A stretch of 64,000 bases of DNA from positions 620,001-684,000 of the forward strand of contig NW_012236522.1 of NCBI RefSeq assembly GCF_000787575.1. Reading direction: 5' to 3'. Origin of the DNA: Acytostelium subglobosum LB1 (taxonomy: Eukaryota; Evosea; Eumycetozoa; Acytosteliales; Acytosteliaceae). Below, piece after piece: positions 48,117-59,883 of the stretch. How positions within the stretch are numbered: position 1 is the first letter of the stretch; each line of letters opens with the position of its first letter. Below the pieces are notes generated by a model that searched no databases, was not told the origin of the DNA, and saw only the letters and a program-made list of their open reading frames with translations. The position numbers and the translations under genes are program-made.

Positions 48117-49475
48117 TTATTTGGGCGCTGATGTGTATCTGATGACCTCCTTGGTCTCGCCAGTCTTGTCGTTGGTCTTCTCGTAGTAGTATTCATAGGG
48201 GAGACGCAGGAACATGCCAATGATCAATGAGAGAGGGAGCATGATCAGCGAGAGGAAGAAGACGCCACGCTTCCTGGATTGGGGCGGCAAGGTGACACCG
48301 TTGGCGGCAGCTTCGATAATCTTTTGTTTGTAGCGATGCTCCAGCACGGCCTCCAGTCCCATGACGAACGATGACGCCGAGAAGGCGAGCACGGTGAACA
48401 GGGACATGTTGAGGTCATACGTGTAGTAGAAGGCCAGGGGTGCGATCACACCGGCCACGGCGTGTGCCACAGATACTGGGTAGTTCCAGGTAGGGTGCGT
48501 GACGGGTAGCATCTTGTAGCCGGCCGCGGCGTACTGTGACTTGAGCTTCTCGGCCAGCGCCAAAAAGTGCGGGATCTGCCAGATGAAGAGGACGGTGGCG
48601 AGAAGGCCACCAATGGCCTCAAACTCGCGTGCACCGGCCACCGTACCAATGAGTGGCGGGATGGCTCCGACAATGGCGCCCACCCATGTGTTGAAGGATG
48701 TCGTGCGCTTCATGTGCGTGTAAAGGATGTAAATGAAGATGTTGGACATGGCCAGTCCTGCGCAAACAGGGTGTACAAAGACCAACGTGCCACAGCCAAC
48801 CACGCCAGACACCAGAGCAAAGATGAAGCCAGTGTCCAACTTGATCTCGCCTGTAACAAGTGGACGCGACTTGGTTCTTGGCATCTTGGCGTCGAATCTG
48901 ACCTCCATCTCTTGATTATGTGCGCATGCCGATGCCGACGACATGAACGTTCCAAACGAGAGCAGTCCTAGTGTTACAGGGTCGACTATTGGCGCAGTCA
49001 TCACGTAGCCGGCCACAGTAGTGAATGTGACATACGCAGAGATAGGGAACTTGACGAGATTGAAGTATCCCTTTCTCATGAATGAGAACTTGCTAACAGT
49101 CTTTGGTTTCTCTGGTTTTGTTTGTTGTTGTTGTTGTTGTGTCTCTGTCTGTGGCTGTGTCTGTGGTTGTGTCTGTGTTTGTTGAGTTGTCGCGGCAGCA
49201 GTGCTAAAGTATAGACGATTCGCTGGTAGTGTTGTTTGAAGTAGTCGACTATACAATTGCAATGACTTGATTGATGTTTGACGAGATGTCGTTGTGGGCA
49301 GGGCATTGCTCGACAATGTTGTAATATGTGATGATAATGGTGATGTTGAGATTGAACGTGTGATCACTGATGATGGATATGTTGTATTGTTGATAGCCAA
49401 CAATGATGTCATTGTTGATCTCTTTGAATATTGTTTCATCATACTAGATGATCGACCAATCGATGTCATCATCAT
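48117..49475 (-). CDS. cox10: COX10, protohaem IX farnesyltransferase
   Basis: Single reverse-strand exon, 452 residues. The first about 130 residues are Ser/Thr/Arg-rich with a Gln-rich stretch, consistent with a mitochondrial presequence plus linker. The rest is a UbiA-family prenyltransferase with about nine hydrophobic segments. Signature motifs are NQEMEVRFDAKMPRTKSRPLVTG (first Asp-rich motif) and YTHMKRTTSFNTWVGAIVGAIPPLIG, with FIWQIPHF. COX10 adds a farnesyl group to haem B, giving haem O on the way to haem A of cytochrome oxidase, in the inner mitochondrial membrane. The C-terminal tail after the last helix (NDKTGETKEVIRY) is polar. Confidence 0.95.
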   Translation of the reverse strand: MMMTSIGRSSSMMKQYSKRSTMTSLLAINNTTYPSSVITRSISTSPLSSHITTLSSNALPTTTSRQTSIKSLQLYSRLLQTTLPANRLYFSTAAATTQQTQTQPQTQPQTETQQQQQQTKPEKPKTVSKFSFMRKGYFNLVKFPISAYVTFTTVAGYVMTAPIVDPVTLGLLSFGTFMSSASACAHNQEMEVRFDAKMPRTKSRPLVTGEIKLDTGFIFALVSGVVGCGTLVFVHPVCAGLAMSNIFIYILYTHMKRTTSFNTWVGAIVGAIPPLIGTVAGAREFEAIGGLLATVLFIWQIPHFLALAEKLKSQYAAAGYKMLPVTHPTWNYPVSVAHAVAGVIAPLAFYYTYDLNMSLFTVLAFSASSFVMGLEAVLEHRYKQKIIEAAANGVTLPPQSRKRGVFFLSLIMLPLSLIIGMFLRLPYEYYYEKTNDKTGETKEVIRYTSAPK

Positions 49476-50397
49476 CTTTATATATATATATATATATAAG
49501 TTATGTATAATATAATTGTAAACAAAGATGAATGAATATTAGATCATGGCATGTGCTTCTACTTCATTCTTTGCCGATGGACCTCGCTTTTCATCGATCA
49601 AAGGGGGTTTGTCCAATGTCAGGATTGCTGAACCAGAATACAGAAGGATCTGAAGGTTGTCGATTGGGACATTACTAAATCACCATGACATGTCAATGAA
49701 CTGTACACTACTGAGTTGTGTCAGAATATGGCCTCTATACATTGAATGTCACAATTATCATTGACATATTGGTATTCAAACAGTCGTAAAGAGAGAGTTT
49801 CATCATCATCATGAGGCAAACATCTCTAATTGGAGAATCAGAGGTCGATTGCTTGCCTCAAACGTCCATTATGATGGATTGTATTAATGGATCATGTATT
49901 GTGATCAATCAATCAATCAATCAAACTACCCACACAAACAGTTGAGCTGGACCACACAACCAACAATCACTTTTCAAGCTCCCTTTCACAAGGAGGTGGA
50001 GGGAGGCCCTCTTTATCAATATTTCATATAAACTACTTTCAAAGCTAATGGGCAATAACTATCTTTATCTATTACATCACTGTTAGTTAGTTACTTACTT
50101 ATTATTTATTATTTATTTGTTTGATTGATTGTTAATCGAACTATTGTTGCAATGTTAGGTAGATAGATAACGAATACATAAATAGATAACAAATACATAA
50201 TACAATACAATCACTTATATTTATTTATTTAATTAATACATTAAAGTACAATAGAGTGTATTTAGATCAACTTAGTAAACTCGATAACAATACAATATAT
50301 ACTCTGATTGATCAATCAAACAATCAAACAATCAAACAATCAAACAATCAAACATACGAGATATATATAGATATAGATACAGAGATAGAGGAAGAAG
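49476..50397. promoter_or_regulatory. Divergent promoter region between COX10 and spalten
   Basis: 922 bp between two divergent starts. On the COX10 side there is a (TA)n run at about 49479-49498. On the spalten side are ATTTATTTATT runs near 50100-50120 and 50218-50235, five tandem CAATCAAA units at about 50313-50352, and GATAGA runs. No gene is supported. Confidence 0.45.
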
Positions 50398-53313
50398 ATG
50401 TTACACAGGTTGGCTCACAACTTGAAGCCAAAGACAAAGAGAAATGGATCACCTGGAGACTCACCATTGTCAGGCTCACCAATATCAAACTCGGCAGCTT
50501 CTACACCTTTAGGCAACCCTTTTGATCAGGGCGCAGACTATGACCATGACGTCAATGTGTTGCTGGTCGGTCTGCCCGAGGCAGGCAAGACAACATTCCA
50601 ACGACAGTTGGATCTGCTGTACGGCATCAAACTGCTCGACCCAAAGTACTTTCAACGATTGATCTACGGCAATACGATAGCCACTCTGGTGCGATTGATA
50701 GAGAATGCCGATCGACTTGGCATCACGTTCTCTGGCGAGAATGCTGAACGATTGAAGCGCGTGCTTGCTACGCCCATCGAGCTGGCTCAGAGTCGTCTAC
50801 CACGCTTCCCACTACGTCTTGGCTACGACTGCAAGTGTCTCTGGGAGGATCAAGGCATGCAGAAGATGTTTGAATACGCTTCATGTTGTCCACAGTTCAG
50901 GACACCTGGAAGAACAAAGTTGTAAGTGTCCCTCATCCAATCACTCGATCACTCACTCACTCACATCGATCAATCGCATCAATAATAGTTACATGGACAA
51001 CATGTTTAGAGTGTTCAGCCCAGAGTTCACACCGACGACCCTTGACATTATAAGTGCATATGAGCAGGTGGACTTCCCTGAGGAGTCGACTTTGACGCAC
51101 CGACGCGTCAAGATGGAGCTGGTGTGCGCGCCAACCAAATATGTGTTGTTACGCGACTGGAACTCGATAGCAGCATACATGCCGAACTACGTGTTCTACG
51201 TGGTGCCCGTCAGAGAGTACTACCCATCGGACAGCATATCGGTGGAGTTTAGCGCACAGAACTGCTCGCAACATAAACACAACAACGGTCTGCTGGACGC
51301 GCTGTCCAGCCTCGAGTCAATGGCCAACAACATCGACCGCTCTGTCACCATATATCTCCTGTTCAACATCTGCGACTCATTCCCACGCAAGCTCAGCCTC
51401 TTTGACCTGAGTCTCTGCTTCCCCGACTACACCGATGGCGACGACCAAGACAAGGCACTCAACTTCATCATCCAGAAATTCACCAAGCCTGTAAGTCAAG
51501 TCAATGTTGAGAGGCAGACCCGAGGAGCACATGCGACTAACACTCATCCTCCTCCCTAATATAGTTGATCGAAAGGAGAAGACATCATAGGACATTCACA
51601 ATCAATCTACTTGATCGAGATAATACACAGAGTCAGTTTGAGAATATTGTTGATTGTATTGTGGCCGACACACAGCTGGACGACCAGGCGTTGTTTACCG
51701 CGCCAGCAGAGGTGCAACCAGCACCAACCACAGTGCCCGCGGCCAATGTTAGTAGTGGCGATGGCAGCACTGGTACACCGTCCGAGGCACCTGTGATGCC
51801 CCCGGTCGACCTAAACAGAATACACATTGAGATCACTCATGTCGGTGGCAATGGAGATTCGAATGCTGGAAGTACCACTCCATCGGTCAGTGGGGAGAGT
51901 CCTAGACTGTCATCAGTGGATAGCCCGCGATTGGGCGACTCAGAGTCAAAGGATAGTCCGAGGAACACTAGTGACACCGAGTCAATGACGAACCCAGCAC
52001 ACCTGGCCTCTGGCCTATCGAGTAGCACCGATCCCAGCAGTTACTACGCCCAAGCGGACAAGGCCGCCAATCCCGATAGACCCAGGTCACTACCCACGAC
52101 TGCGCCAGTCAAGACCAAGAAGGAACTGGCACAGGAGAAGAAGGCTGAGAAACTGGCCGAGAAGCAGGCCATGAAGGCTGAGAAGCAAGCCATGAAGGCT
52201 GAGAAGGAGCACGCCAAGCAATGTGAGAAGGAAAGACTGCGACAAGAGAAGGAACGCGAGCGCGAGCTGCAGAAGGAGAAGGAGCGCGAGAAGGAGTTGC
52301 AAAAAGAGAAGGAAAGAGAGCAGAGGGAGCAGAAGAGCAAGACCGTCTCAAAGGCATCGGCCAAGAAGAAGGGCAAGGGCCTTCACAGCTTGCAATCAGG
52401 TGTACATTCGATACAGGGTCGCAGGAAGAACATGGAGGACTCACACGTCATCATCGATTCAATGGACAGCTCGTTGGTCCCAGAGAACAGCATGGCTGCC
52501 ATGGCCCAAACCGATGGCGGCGGTGTCTGTTCCTACTTTGCCGTCTACGATGGTCACAGTGGAGTGGAGACAGCACATGCCCTCGAGCCACTAGTCCACA
52601 AGTGTATAGTTGAAACAAGTGCCTTCAAAGATGGCAACTACGAGCAATCGTTAAAGGATGGCTTTGACGCTGCTGATAAGTATGTATATTTATTAATTAT
52701 TTGATTGATCGATTGATCATGTACCATTATGCTAACTCAATCATTCAATCAATCAAACAATAGACATGTGATCAAGCTATGTGAGAAGAGTGGATCGACT
52801 GCCATGGTGTGCATGATCATAGGTTCACAGTTGTTCACTGCCAATGTTGGAGACTCTGAGTGTGTACTCGGTCATCAGACTGAGGGCTCGTCTTCAAAGT
52901 CGCCAGTGTACGAGCCGCAACTACTGAGCTACAAGCATTTGGCCAACGACGATAAGGAGAAGTTGAGAATCACTGAAATGGGTGGAATGATCATCTTTGG
53001 CCGTTTGTTTGGCTCGCTGGCCGTGTCTCGGTCGTTTGGCGATCGAGAGTACAAGGAAGCCGAGAAGAAGTTTGTCACTTGCGAGCCGTTCACCAAGGTT
53101 GTGGACCTAACGCCTCTTGACCACTATCTGGTGCTGGCGTGTGATGGTCTGTGGGACAAGGTGACGTATGACGAGGCAATCAGCACGTGCCAACGACTGC
53201 ACAAACAAGGCAAGACGTCGGACGAGATCAGCGAGGCTCTAGTGCAAGATGCCTACGAGAAAGGTTCCACTGACAACATCACTGTCATTGTTGTAATACT
53301 AAATTGGAAATAA
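50398..53313 (+). CDS. spnA: Spalten: Galpha-like domain fused to PP2C phosphatase
   Basis: Four exons: 50398-50921, 50989-51490, 51565-52679 and 52764-53313, with introns of 67-84 bp; about 896 residues. N-terminal half: a Galpha-like domain with P-loop GLPEAGKT (about 58-65), helical-domain segment CLWEDQGMQKMFEYA and YMDNMFRVF, and NICD in place of NKxD. The switch-II DVGGQ is replaced by CAPTKY, so GTP hydrolysis is doubtful. A Ser-rich linker and a Lys/Glu coiled coil (about 525-600) follow. The C-terminal PP2C is complete: RRKNMED, YFAVYDGHSG, GSTAMV, ANVGDS, RSFGD, ACDGLWD and GSTDN. In D. discoideum, spalten controls cell-type differentiation. The 5' end could carry another short exon; the chosen ATG is the first in frame. 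Confidence 0.9.
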
Positions 53314-55002
53314 ATGAAGAGGTTTCTATGTTGCTTGCTCCTTTGCAAATGGATTGGGCGTATATGTAAACGATCACAAAGGAGGGAGATGAGGGAAGCG
53401 ATTGGGCACATGGTCAAGGACATGGTCAAGGACATAATGGAGGGGGCGCGGACGTGGACGGGAGCAGTCTATGGTGAGACTGGATGATGGATCATAATCA
53501 TTCAGTTAGTTCCTAGATTGGGAATGAATGAATGAATGAATGAAATTAATGAAAGAAAGAATGATTAATTGAATACCATTGATTTATGATTAACGCAGTA
53601 ACATTCCAACGAAAAAATAGGACAAACGACCAGGTGAGAGATGATGCGAGGTGCGTCTGGGTTGAGCCAGCTCCAACCGACCCCCCACCGGCCCTTTGGT
53701 CAACCAACCAACCACCATACCTATCTTTAAGTTCATTCAAATGTACATTTGGTTTAGCGTCTGGCTATGAATGGTAGTCTATCGAACCAAGTATTGCTTG
53801 AAACAACTCTTCATTATTATTGCCCTGCCCACACAGATCAATCTTCGATCATGATCTTTCTGTGAGTGTGTGTTGAGTGGGTGTTCCGTGAGTGGAGGTG
53901 GGTGAGCCGACCTTTCTTAATGGGTGCGGCCTTCATGACCAAATTGGGAGATTGTGACCCAGGGCCTCAAGGATCGGGGCTTCAATCCAATCAATTCGAA
54001 ACAAGTCCGACAGATTCACACCATCTGATGAGTGTTGGAGTGTCAACAAGTAGACATGTCACAACAATCAATCTTACGATGGTAACCATTTCTGCGTGTG
54101 GGTGGTGCGATGGCAAGGCAATCATGTGAGTGAATATGTCTTTATGTGTTTGTGTGTGTATGTGGTTGGTGGGCAAGGCTAGGGTTCACTACTTTGTGTG
54201 TATTTGTCTCAGTGTGTGTGTGTGTGAAGTCATTGTCAACAACCCCCTCTTTACCAGCCCACCAATGACGTTGTGGAGTCGGGAGCGAAGGACCATTCAT
54301 CCTTCCAATATCATTCTACACCGACTGTAAACTGGTACATGTTAGTAGGGTACACAATCATTCATTCATCATTGGTATAATGTAATAACAACAACCATAT
54401 TCTACTTTCTTAATTAACATTTGATTGATTCGTTCAATACACACATACATAAATACATATATACAGAGATACAGCATCAGTAATAGTAACACACTACAGC
54501 GTTGGAATTAATTAGAAAATAAGGAGGGAGACACAGACGATAATCAATCAATCAATCAATCAGTACACACACACATATAGAAACACACTCCAACTACATC
54601 AAACAAACACACAAACTAACAAACAACAGACGATTGCCCTTCAAAGCTTTCATTGCCTGGTGGTTAGGTTGTTATTGAGTGACATCATATCAGACAGAGT
54701 GTGTGTTTCATAGGGGGCGATCCCCTTACCACGAAGACGACACTTCATCTTTTCTCAAAGGTAGGTACCACTCAATCCACCAGTCACTACTTTACCGCCT
54801 TCAATCAATCATTCAATCAATCAATCATTCATTTGCATATCAATTCTCTTATTCCATCTCTTTACTAACCAGTTTAATACCAATCAACATCTACATTACC
54901 ATTCATATTCATTAATATTAGTTAGTTTAAATATTTTGTATATAAGTTGTAATAATAATAATAGATAATTGTAATAATAGTAGGCAATCAATTAATCAAA
55001 CA
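53314..55002 (+). other. 1.7-kb non-coding region upstream of the AGC kinase
   Basis: No supported gene. It contains GAATGAATGAATGAATGAA at about 53521-53542, GT-rich DNA with (TG)n around 54205-54224, TCAATCAATCAATCAATCA at 54543-54562, CACACACA at 54566-54573 and AATAATAATAG at 54949-54964 before the kinase ATG. A 57-codon frame opens immediately after the spalten stop (53314-53487) but looks incidental. Probably promoter and long leader of the kinase. Confidence 0.45.
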
Positions 55003-57954
55003 ATGAATAATAATAATAATAATAGTGGAGTTGGAAGCCAACTTAGAAAGAAGAACTTTGTCACACATCTAGACTTGTCTTCTCTGACACACCAACAACA
55101 TACAGATAAAGATTATCATATTACACAACAATGTACTATTCCAAGAAATAATAATATCATGGTGTTGGATGGAGCTGACGAGCCCATTAATATTGCAGCC
55201 CAATCTTATCATGGACTGCCCTCTCCACTAATTGCAAAGAGGATTACAAATATCGTAAGTAGTACTACTTAATAATGACAACAATCTAATTGAATTAATG
55301 ATTGATTGAATGAATGAATGATACTAATGACTATATTTACAAACAACAACATCAATATTATAAAGCTTCACAATCATGCTCTATTGTCATCAATGGAGAA
55401 GGGAGGCCACCTCAACAACAACAACACTTGTAAATCAATCAATAAGGATGATGATGGCCTTCTTCCAAAAGGAACTGCCGAAAAGGTACCTCCATTACCA
55501 TTCCTTCATAACCTAGTAGCACATCTTGAGCCAAGAGTCATTGAACATAAGGTAAGTAATTATCATGTTATCATTGAGATGATAAATAATAATAATATTA
55601 ACCAATACATCATATTCACTCATCAGATCATGAACGACCATTCGCCCTCCAAAAGAGTAAGTCTTTCCCACCATTTGATGATCAATAATCATTCTCCGGA
55701 ATACATAATCCTAACACAATAATGTCTGATCAAACTATAGGGACTCATTCGATCCAAGAGCTTCTGTCCTCCCAAGCATGAAGCAGACTCTACAAAGATG
55801 TCCCCTCCTCAAAGAAAGGTATGATATGAGGTTATATTTAATTAATTAATTAATTAATACCTATTAACTTACTTACAAACTAAATTTATTTTAATCAGAT
55901 GGCTAGATCATTCTCCGATCTACCTATAATGCGACCATACGAGACTGGTTCAGTTATGTGTAGAATATGTGAGGAGATGATATCATCTACACTTTTGGAA
56001 GAGCATTCCAAGGTCTGTGTATTGTCCGCCAAGGAGAACATGAAGGCCATGACCATTGATGATCAATTGATGACGGTAAATATAGTTTTGAACATGATGA
56101 TAATGTCCATCACTCTGATTGATTACTAACATAATTGAGAATAGATTTCCAAGATATTGATCACTGATAGTACACCAAACACATTGAGCAATCATCAGAG
56201 ACTCCTGGAGGATGTCAAGGATATTGCCATTCGCGCAGTTGAGTGTGATACAATGGAGCTATCAACACTTCTGAGTCAACTCAAGCTGAAGAGACGTCTT
56301 TACCTATGCTTTGACGAGAACTACAAATGGATACAAGATATTGAAGCACTCATCCTTGAGAAGACCAAGGTGCTCAAGAAGGCAGAGGAGGTGATGAACT
56401 CATCGCCCACTCTCTTTCCATCACGCGAGTCTCAATCACCAGAGCTCACACCACGACAAAGACGTGACTCTGCACCTGGCAAGTTGGTTAAGGGCATCCC
56501 CACCATCGAGGACTTCCATCGCATCAAGACCATCACTCGTGGAGGCTTTGGCACTGTCTTTCTAGCGAGAAAGAAGACCACTGGCGATATCTACGCCATC
56601 AAGCGATTGAAGAAGGCTGACATGATCATGAAGAACCAAGTGGACCATGTCAAGGTGGAGCGCAACATCCTGGCACAGACCAGTAACCCCTACGTTGTAA
56701 AGATGTACTACTCATTCCAGACTGATGAGTACTTCTACCTGGTGATGGAGTATGTCGAGGGCGGCGACTGCTTCTCCCTTCTCCAAGTCTTTAGCATGTT
56801 GGACGAGGACCTTGCTCGTCTGATAATTGCAGAGACTGTGCTGGCCTTGGAGTACCTGCACAAACAAGGAATCATCCATCGTGATATCAAGCCAGACAAC
56901 ATCCTGATCGATCGCAATGGACACATCAAGCTGACGGATTTCGGTCTTTCCAAGATTGGTGTCAAGCCTCGTATCTATTTCCGTGGATTTGATGGCAAGG
57001 ACCGCCACTCTGTCATCCGTCGCCGAGTCCGTGCATCCCTACCAAGCACCAACTCACAAGGCCAAATTGCTGAGCCCAGCCACACCTCGACCACTGGCGC
57101 CGACAAGTCAGAGACCTCCACATCTTCGAGACACGCTCGCAAGTACAGCTGTGTTGGCACGCCAGACTACATTGCACCAGAGATACTTCGAGGAGTAGAG
57201 CATGGCAAGGAGGTGGACTGGTTCTCAGTCGGTGCCATGCTGTTTGAATTGCTGACTGGAATAGCGCCATTCAATGCAGAGACGGTGGACTGCATCTGCA
57301 CCAACATCCTGGAGCGCAACATCAGATGGCCGGATGAGCCTGGTATCCTTTCTGACGATGCTCGCGACCTCATCGACAAGTTGTTGGCACTCGATCCAAC
57401 TGCACGACTTGGTCACAATGGCATCGATGAGATCAAGTCACATCCATTCTTCAAAGGAATCAACTGGGACACAATCCGATCACAACAATCACCTTTCACA
57501 CCGAGACTTGATCATGCTGAGGACACCAGTTTCTTTGATCGTAAGTATCCATCACCTGTGCTACTGTCTATCCTGTTTGTTGATCATGTTATACTTACTT
57601 GTACTTAATATTATAGCGAGACAAGAAGTCTATGATGTCAAGGAATCAAAGGACAGTCTTGACATGAATACAAACTCAACATCAACGACCGACACTTTAT
57701 CATCACCATCGACATCACAAACAACAACATCTACAACTGCACCAGATGCAGACGCAATGACATCAACTACGACGACAACAACAACATGTACAATAGAAAC
57801 AAACCGAGATGTTGGCGAAGGGGGAGGCCAACTACCTCCTCCTCCAACAACCAAAGAAGTAATTGCCGACGACTTCCTCTATGTCAACTTCAAGAACCTG
57901 AACGAGCTTAATCAAGCGATCGCACAAAGAGAGAGACGCAACTCGTCTCCATGA
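55003..57954 (+). CDS. AGC kinase of the IRE/Rim15/MAST type with zinc finger
   Basis: Seven exons: 55003-55254, 55366-55551, 55627-55656 (30 nt), 55741-55818, 55899-56075, 56145-57540 and 57617-57954; about 818 residues. A Cys2-His-Cys finger CRICEEMISSTLLEEHSKVC (203-222) matches that of yeast Rim15 and plant IRE kinases. The kinase domain starts at about 365 with RGGFGTV and Lys in YAIKR, then HRDIKPDN and DFGLSK. A roughly 70-residue insert precedes GTPDYIAPE, typical of the MAST/Greatwall/Rim15 branch. The C-terminal AGC tail VNFKNLNELNQA follows a Thr/Ser-rich linker. Rim15/Greatwall kinases act in nutrient and cell-cycle control through endosulfines; that role here is inferred. There are no N-terminal PAS or PDZ domains. 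Confidence 0.88.
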
Positions 57955-58314
57955 CCATCCGTCCTTCCATCCGTTCATCCTTTCATGATCTTGACAACTG
58001 GATACATACTCTTACTTCAAGACACTCAAACTTAAGATGGGATTGATAAACGATTAGTCGTCTTTTTTTCATTCACACACAATATCTGATGGTCTCAATA
58101 ATATTTTTTTTCAATTTTGTATGAGTGGGACCCAAAGGGACAACAATCTTTGACAAAATGAATGATCATCACTTCTCTCTCTCTTTAAATCGCACTAACA
58201 CACTATTGCGTGCAAGTGACGACTCAATTGATTCTAAAACAACCATTCAATCTCATTCATTCATTCATTACACCTTGTTATACTTACATACCACTTACAT
58301 ACATACTCTAAAAG
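57955..58314. other. Gap between the kinase and PDH E1 beta genes
   Basis: 360 bp with poly-T tracts (58064-58070, 58105-58112) and a CATTCATTCATTCATT stretch near 58254-58269 just upstream of the PDH E1 beta start. It contains the kinase 3' flank and PDH promoter. No gene is seen. Confidence 0.45.
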
Positions 58315-59593
58315 ATGATGATCACCAACTTCTTGAAGAGAACATCATCACCATTGATGTTCAAGCAGGCATCAAAGATGTCTGTTCGTACACTCTCCAC
58401 CCTGGCACCCAAGGAAGTAACATGATCGTTTCAATCAATATACATACATACAGGATAGCTTGGATATACAGATGACTGACATATGACTTACTGCGACAAT
58501 CAACAACAAACAAACAACAGGTTACAGTTCGTGATGCTATCAATAGTGCATTGGACGAGGAGATTGAGAGAGACCCACGTGTGTTCTTGATGGGCGAGGA
58601 GGTTGCCAAGTACAACGGTGCCTACAAGATCTCAAAGGGACTGTACGATAAATACGGAGAGAAGAGAATCATCGATACACCAATTACAGAGATGGGATTC
58701 GCAGGTGTTGGTGTCGGTGCCGCCATGGCCGGACTCAGACCAATCGTCGAGTTCATGACCTGGAACTTTGCCATGCAGGGTATCGATCACATCGTCAACT
58801 CATCGGCCAAGACCCACTACATGTCCGGTGGTACGGTGTACAACTCCATCGTCTGGAGAGGTCCAAACGGCCCACCCACCAGTGTCGGTGCTCAACACTC
58901 ACAGTGCTTTGCCGCCTGGTACAGCAGTGTCCCAGGCTGCAAGGTCATCGTTCCATGGAACGCAGAGGATCACAGAGGACTGATGAAGTCTGCCATTCGT
59001 GATGACAATCCAGTGGTCTGTCTCGAGTCTGAGCTGCTTTACAACTACAAATTCATGCTCTCGCCAGAGGCCCAGGGCAAGGACTTCTTGCTGCCAATCG
59101 GTCAAGCCAAGGTCGAGCGCCAGGGCACAGACGTGACCATCGTCAGTTTTTCAAGAGGTGTCTCTCTGTGCATGGACGCTGCCGAGCAACTTGCCAAGGA
59201 GGGCATCAACGCTGAGGTCATCAACCTCCGTTCAGTCCGTCCACTGGATGTCGAGACTCTCGTCAAGTCCATCATGAAGACCAACAGAATGGTCACCGTC
59301 GAGGAAGGATGGCCTCAATCTGGTATTGGTGCTGAGATTGCCGCCCAAATGGTTGAGAGTAAGTTACAAACAAATTGGATGATCAGTTGGAATAGTTCCA
59401 GAGTCCACATCAACTAACAACAACAACACTTTACGTCATTCCAGATGCTTTTGATTACTTGGATGCACCAATCGAGAGAATCTGTGGTGCTGACCTTCCA
59501 ATGCCATATGCCAAGAACTTGGAGGATGCTGCAATGGTCCAGGTCGAGAATATTGTAAATGGTGCCAAGAGAGTATGCTTTAGAAAGAAATAA
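58315..59593 (+). CDS. pdhB: Pyruvate dehydrogenase E1 beta subunit
   Basis: Three exons: 58315-58416, 58521-59358 and 59445-59593, with introns of 104 and 86 bp; about 362 residues. Exon 1 encodes only the mitochondrial presequence ([18 protein letters not shown]..., basic and Ser-rich, ending before the mature [14 protein letters not shown]). The mature protein has the transketolase-like pyrimidine domain ([64 protein letters not shown]) and the C-terminal domain ([46 protein letters not shown]). With E1 alpha it decarboxylates pyruvate using thiamine diphosphate in the mitochondrial matrix. Its first donor GTAACA departs from the common GTAAGT/GTATGT, but phase and family sequence support it. 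Converges with TRAPPC8. Confidence 0.96.
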
Positions 59594-59883
59594 GCTTGCA
59601 TGTATGGTAGTCCAACAAACATACATATAATACATTCATTCAATACAACTACTATTTTCAATACAAGCATATACACTTTCCTCGCCATGATTGGTTGGGT
59701 GGTTGAGTGATGGAATCAGGATTGTGGCAATTTCCTTGTCACTTACAGGCCATCAAGGCTGCTATTCAAGATGTCTGATCTGATGTGAAAGATATGGATA
59801 ATAGTTGTAACTGGCTGGATAATTGAGCGATGAGAGAGAGGTAGATAGATAATTTAAGGTTTATTTCACAGGCAGGTTCATTA

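Noticed and set aside
53314-53487. 57-codon frame starting directly after the spalten stop codon
   Set aside because: Contains a short internal duplication (HMVKDMVKD) and Cys-rich start but no known pattern; likely incidental in the 3' flank.
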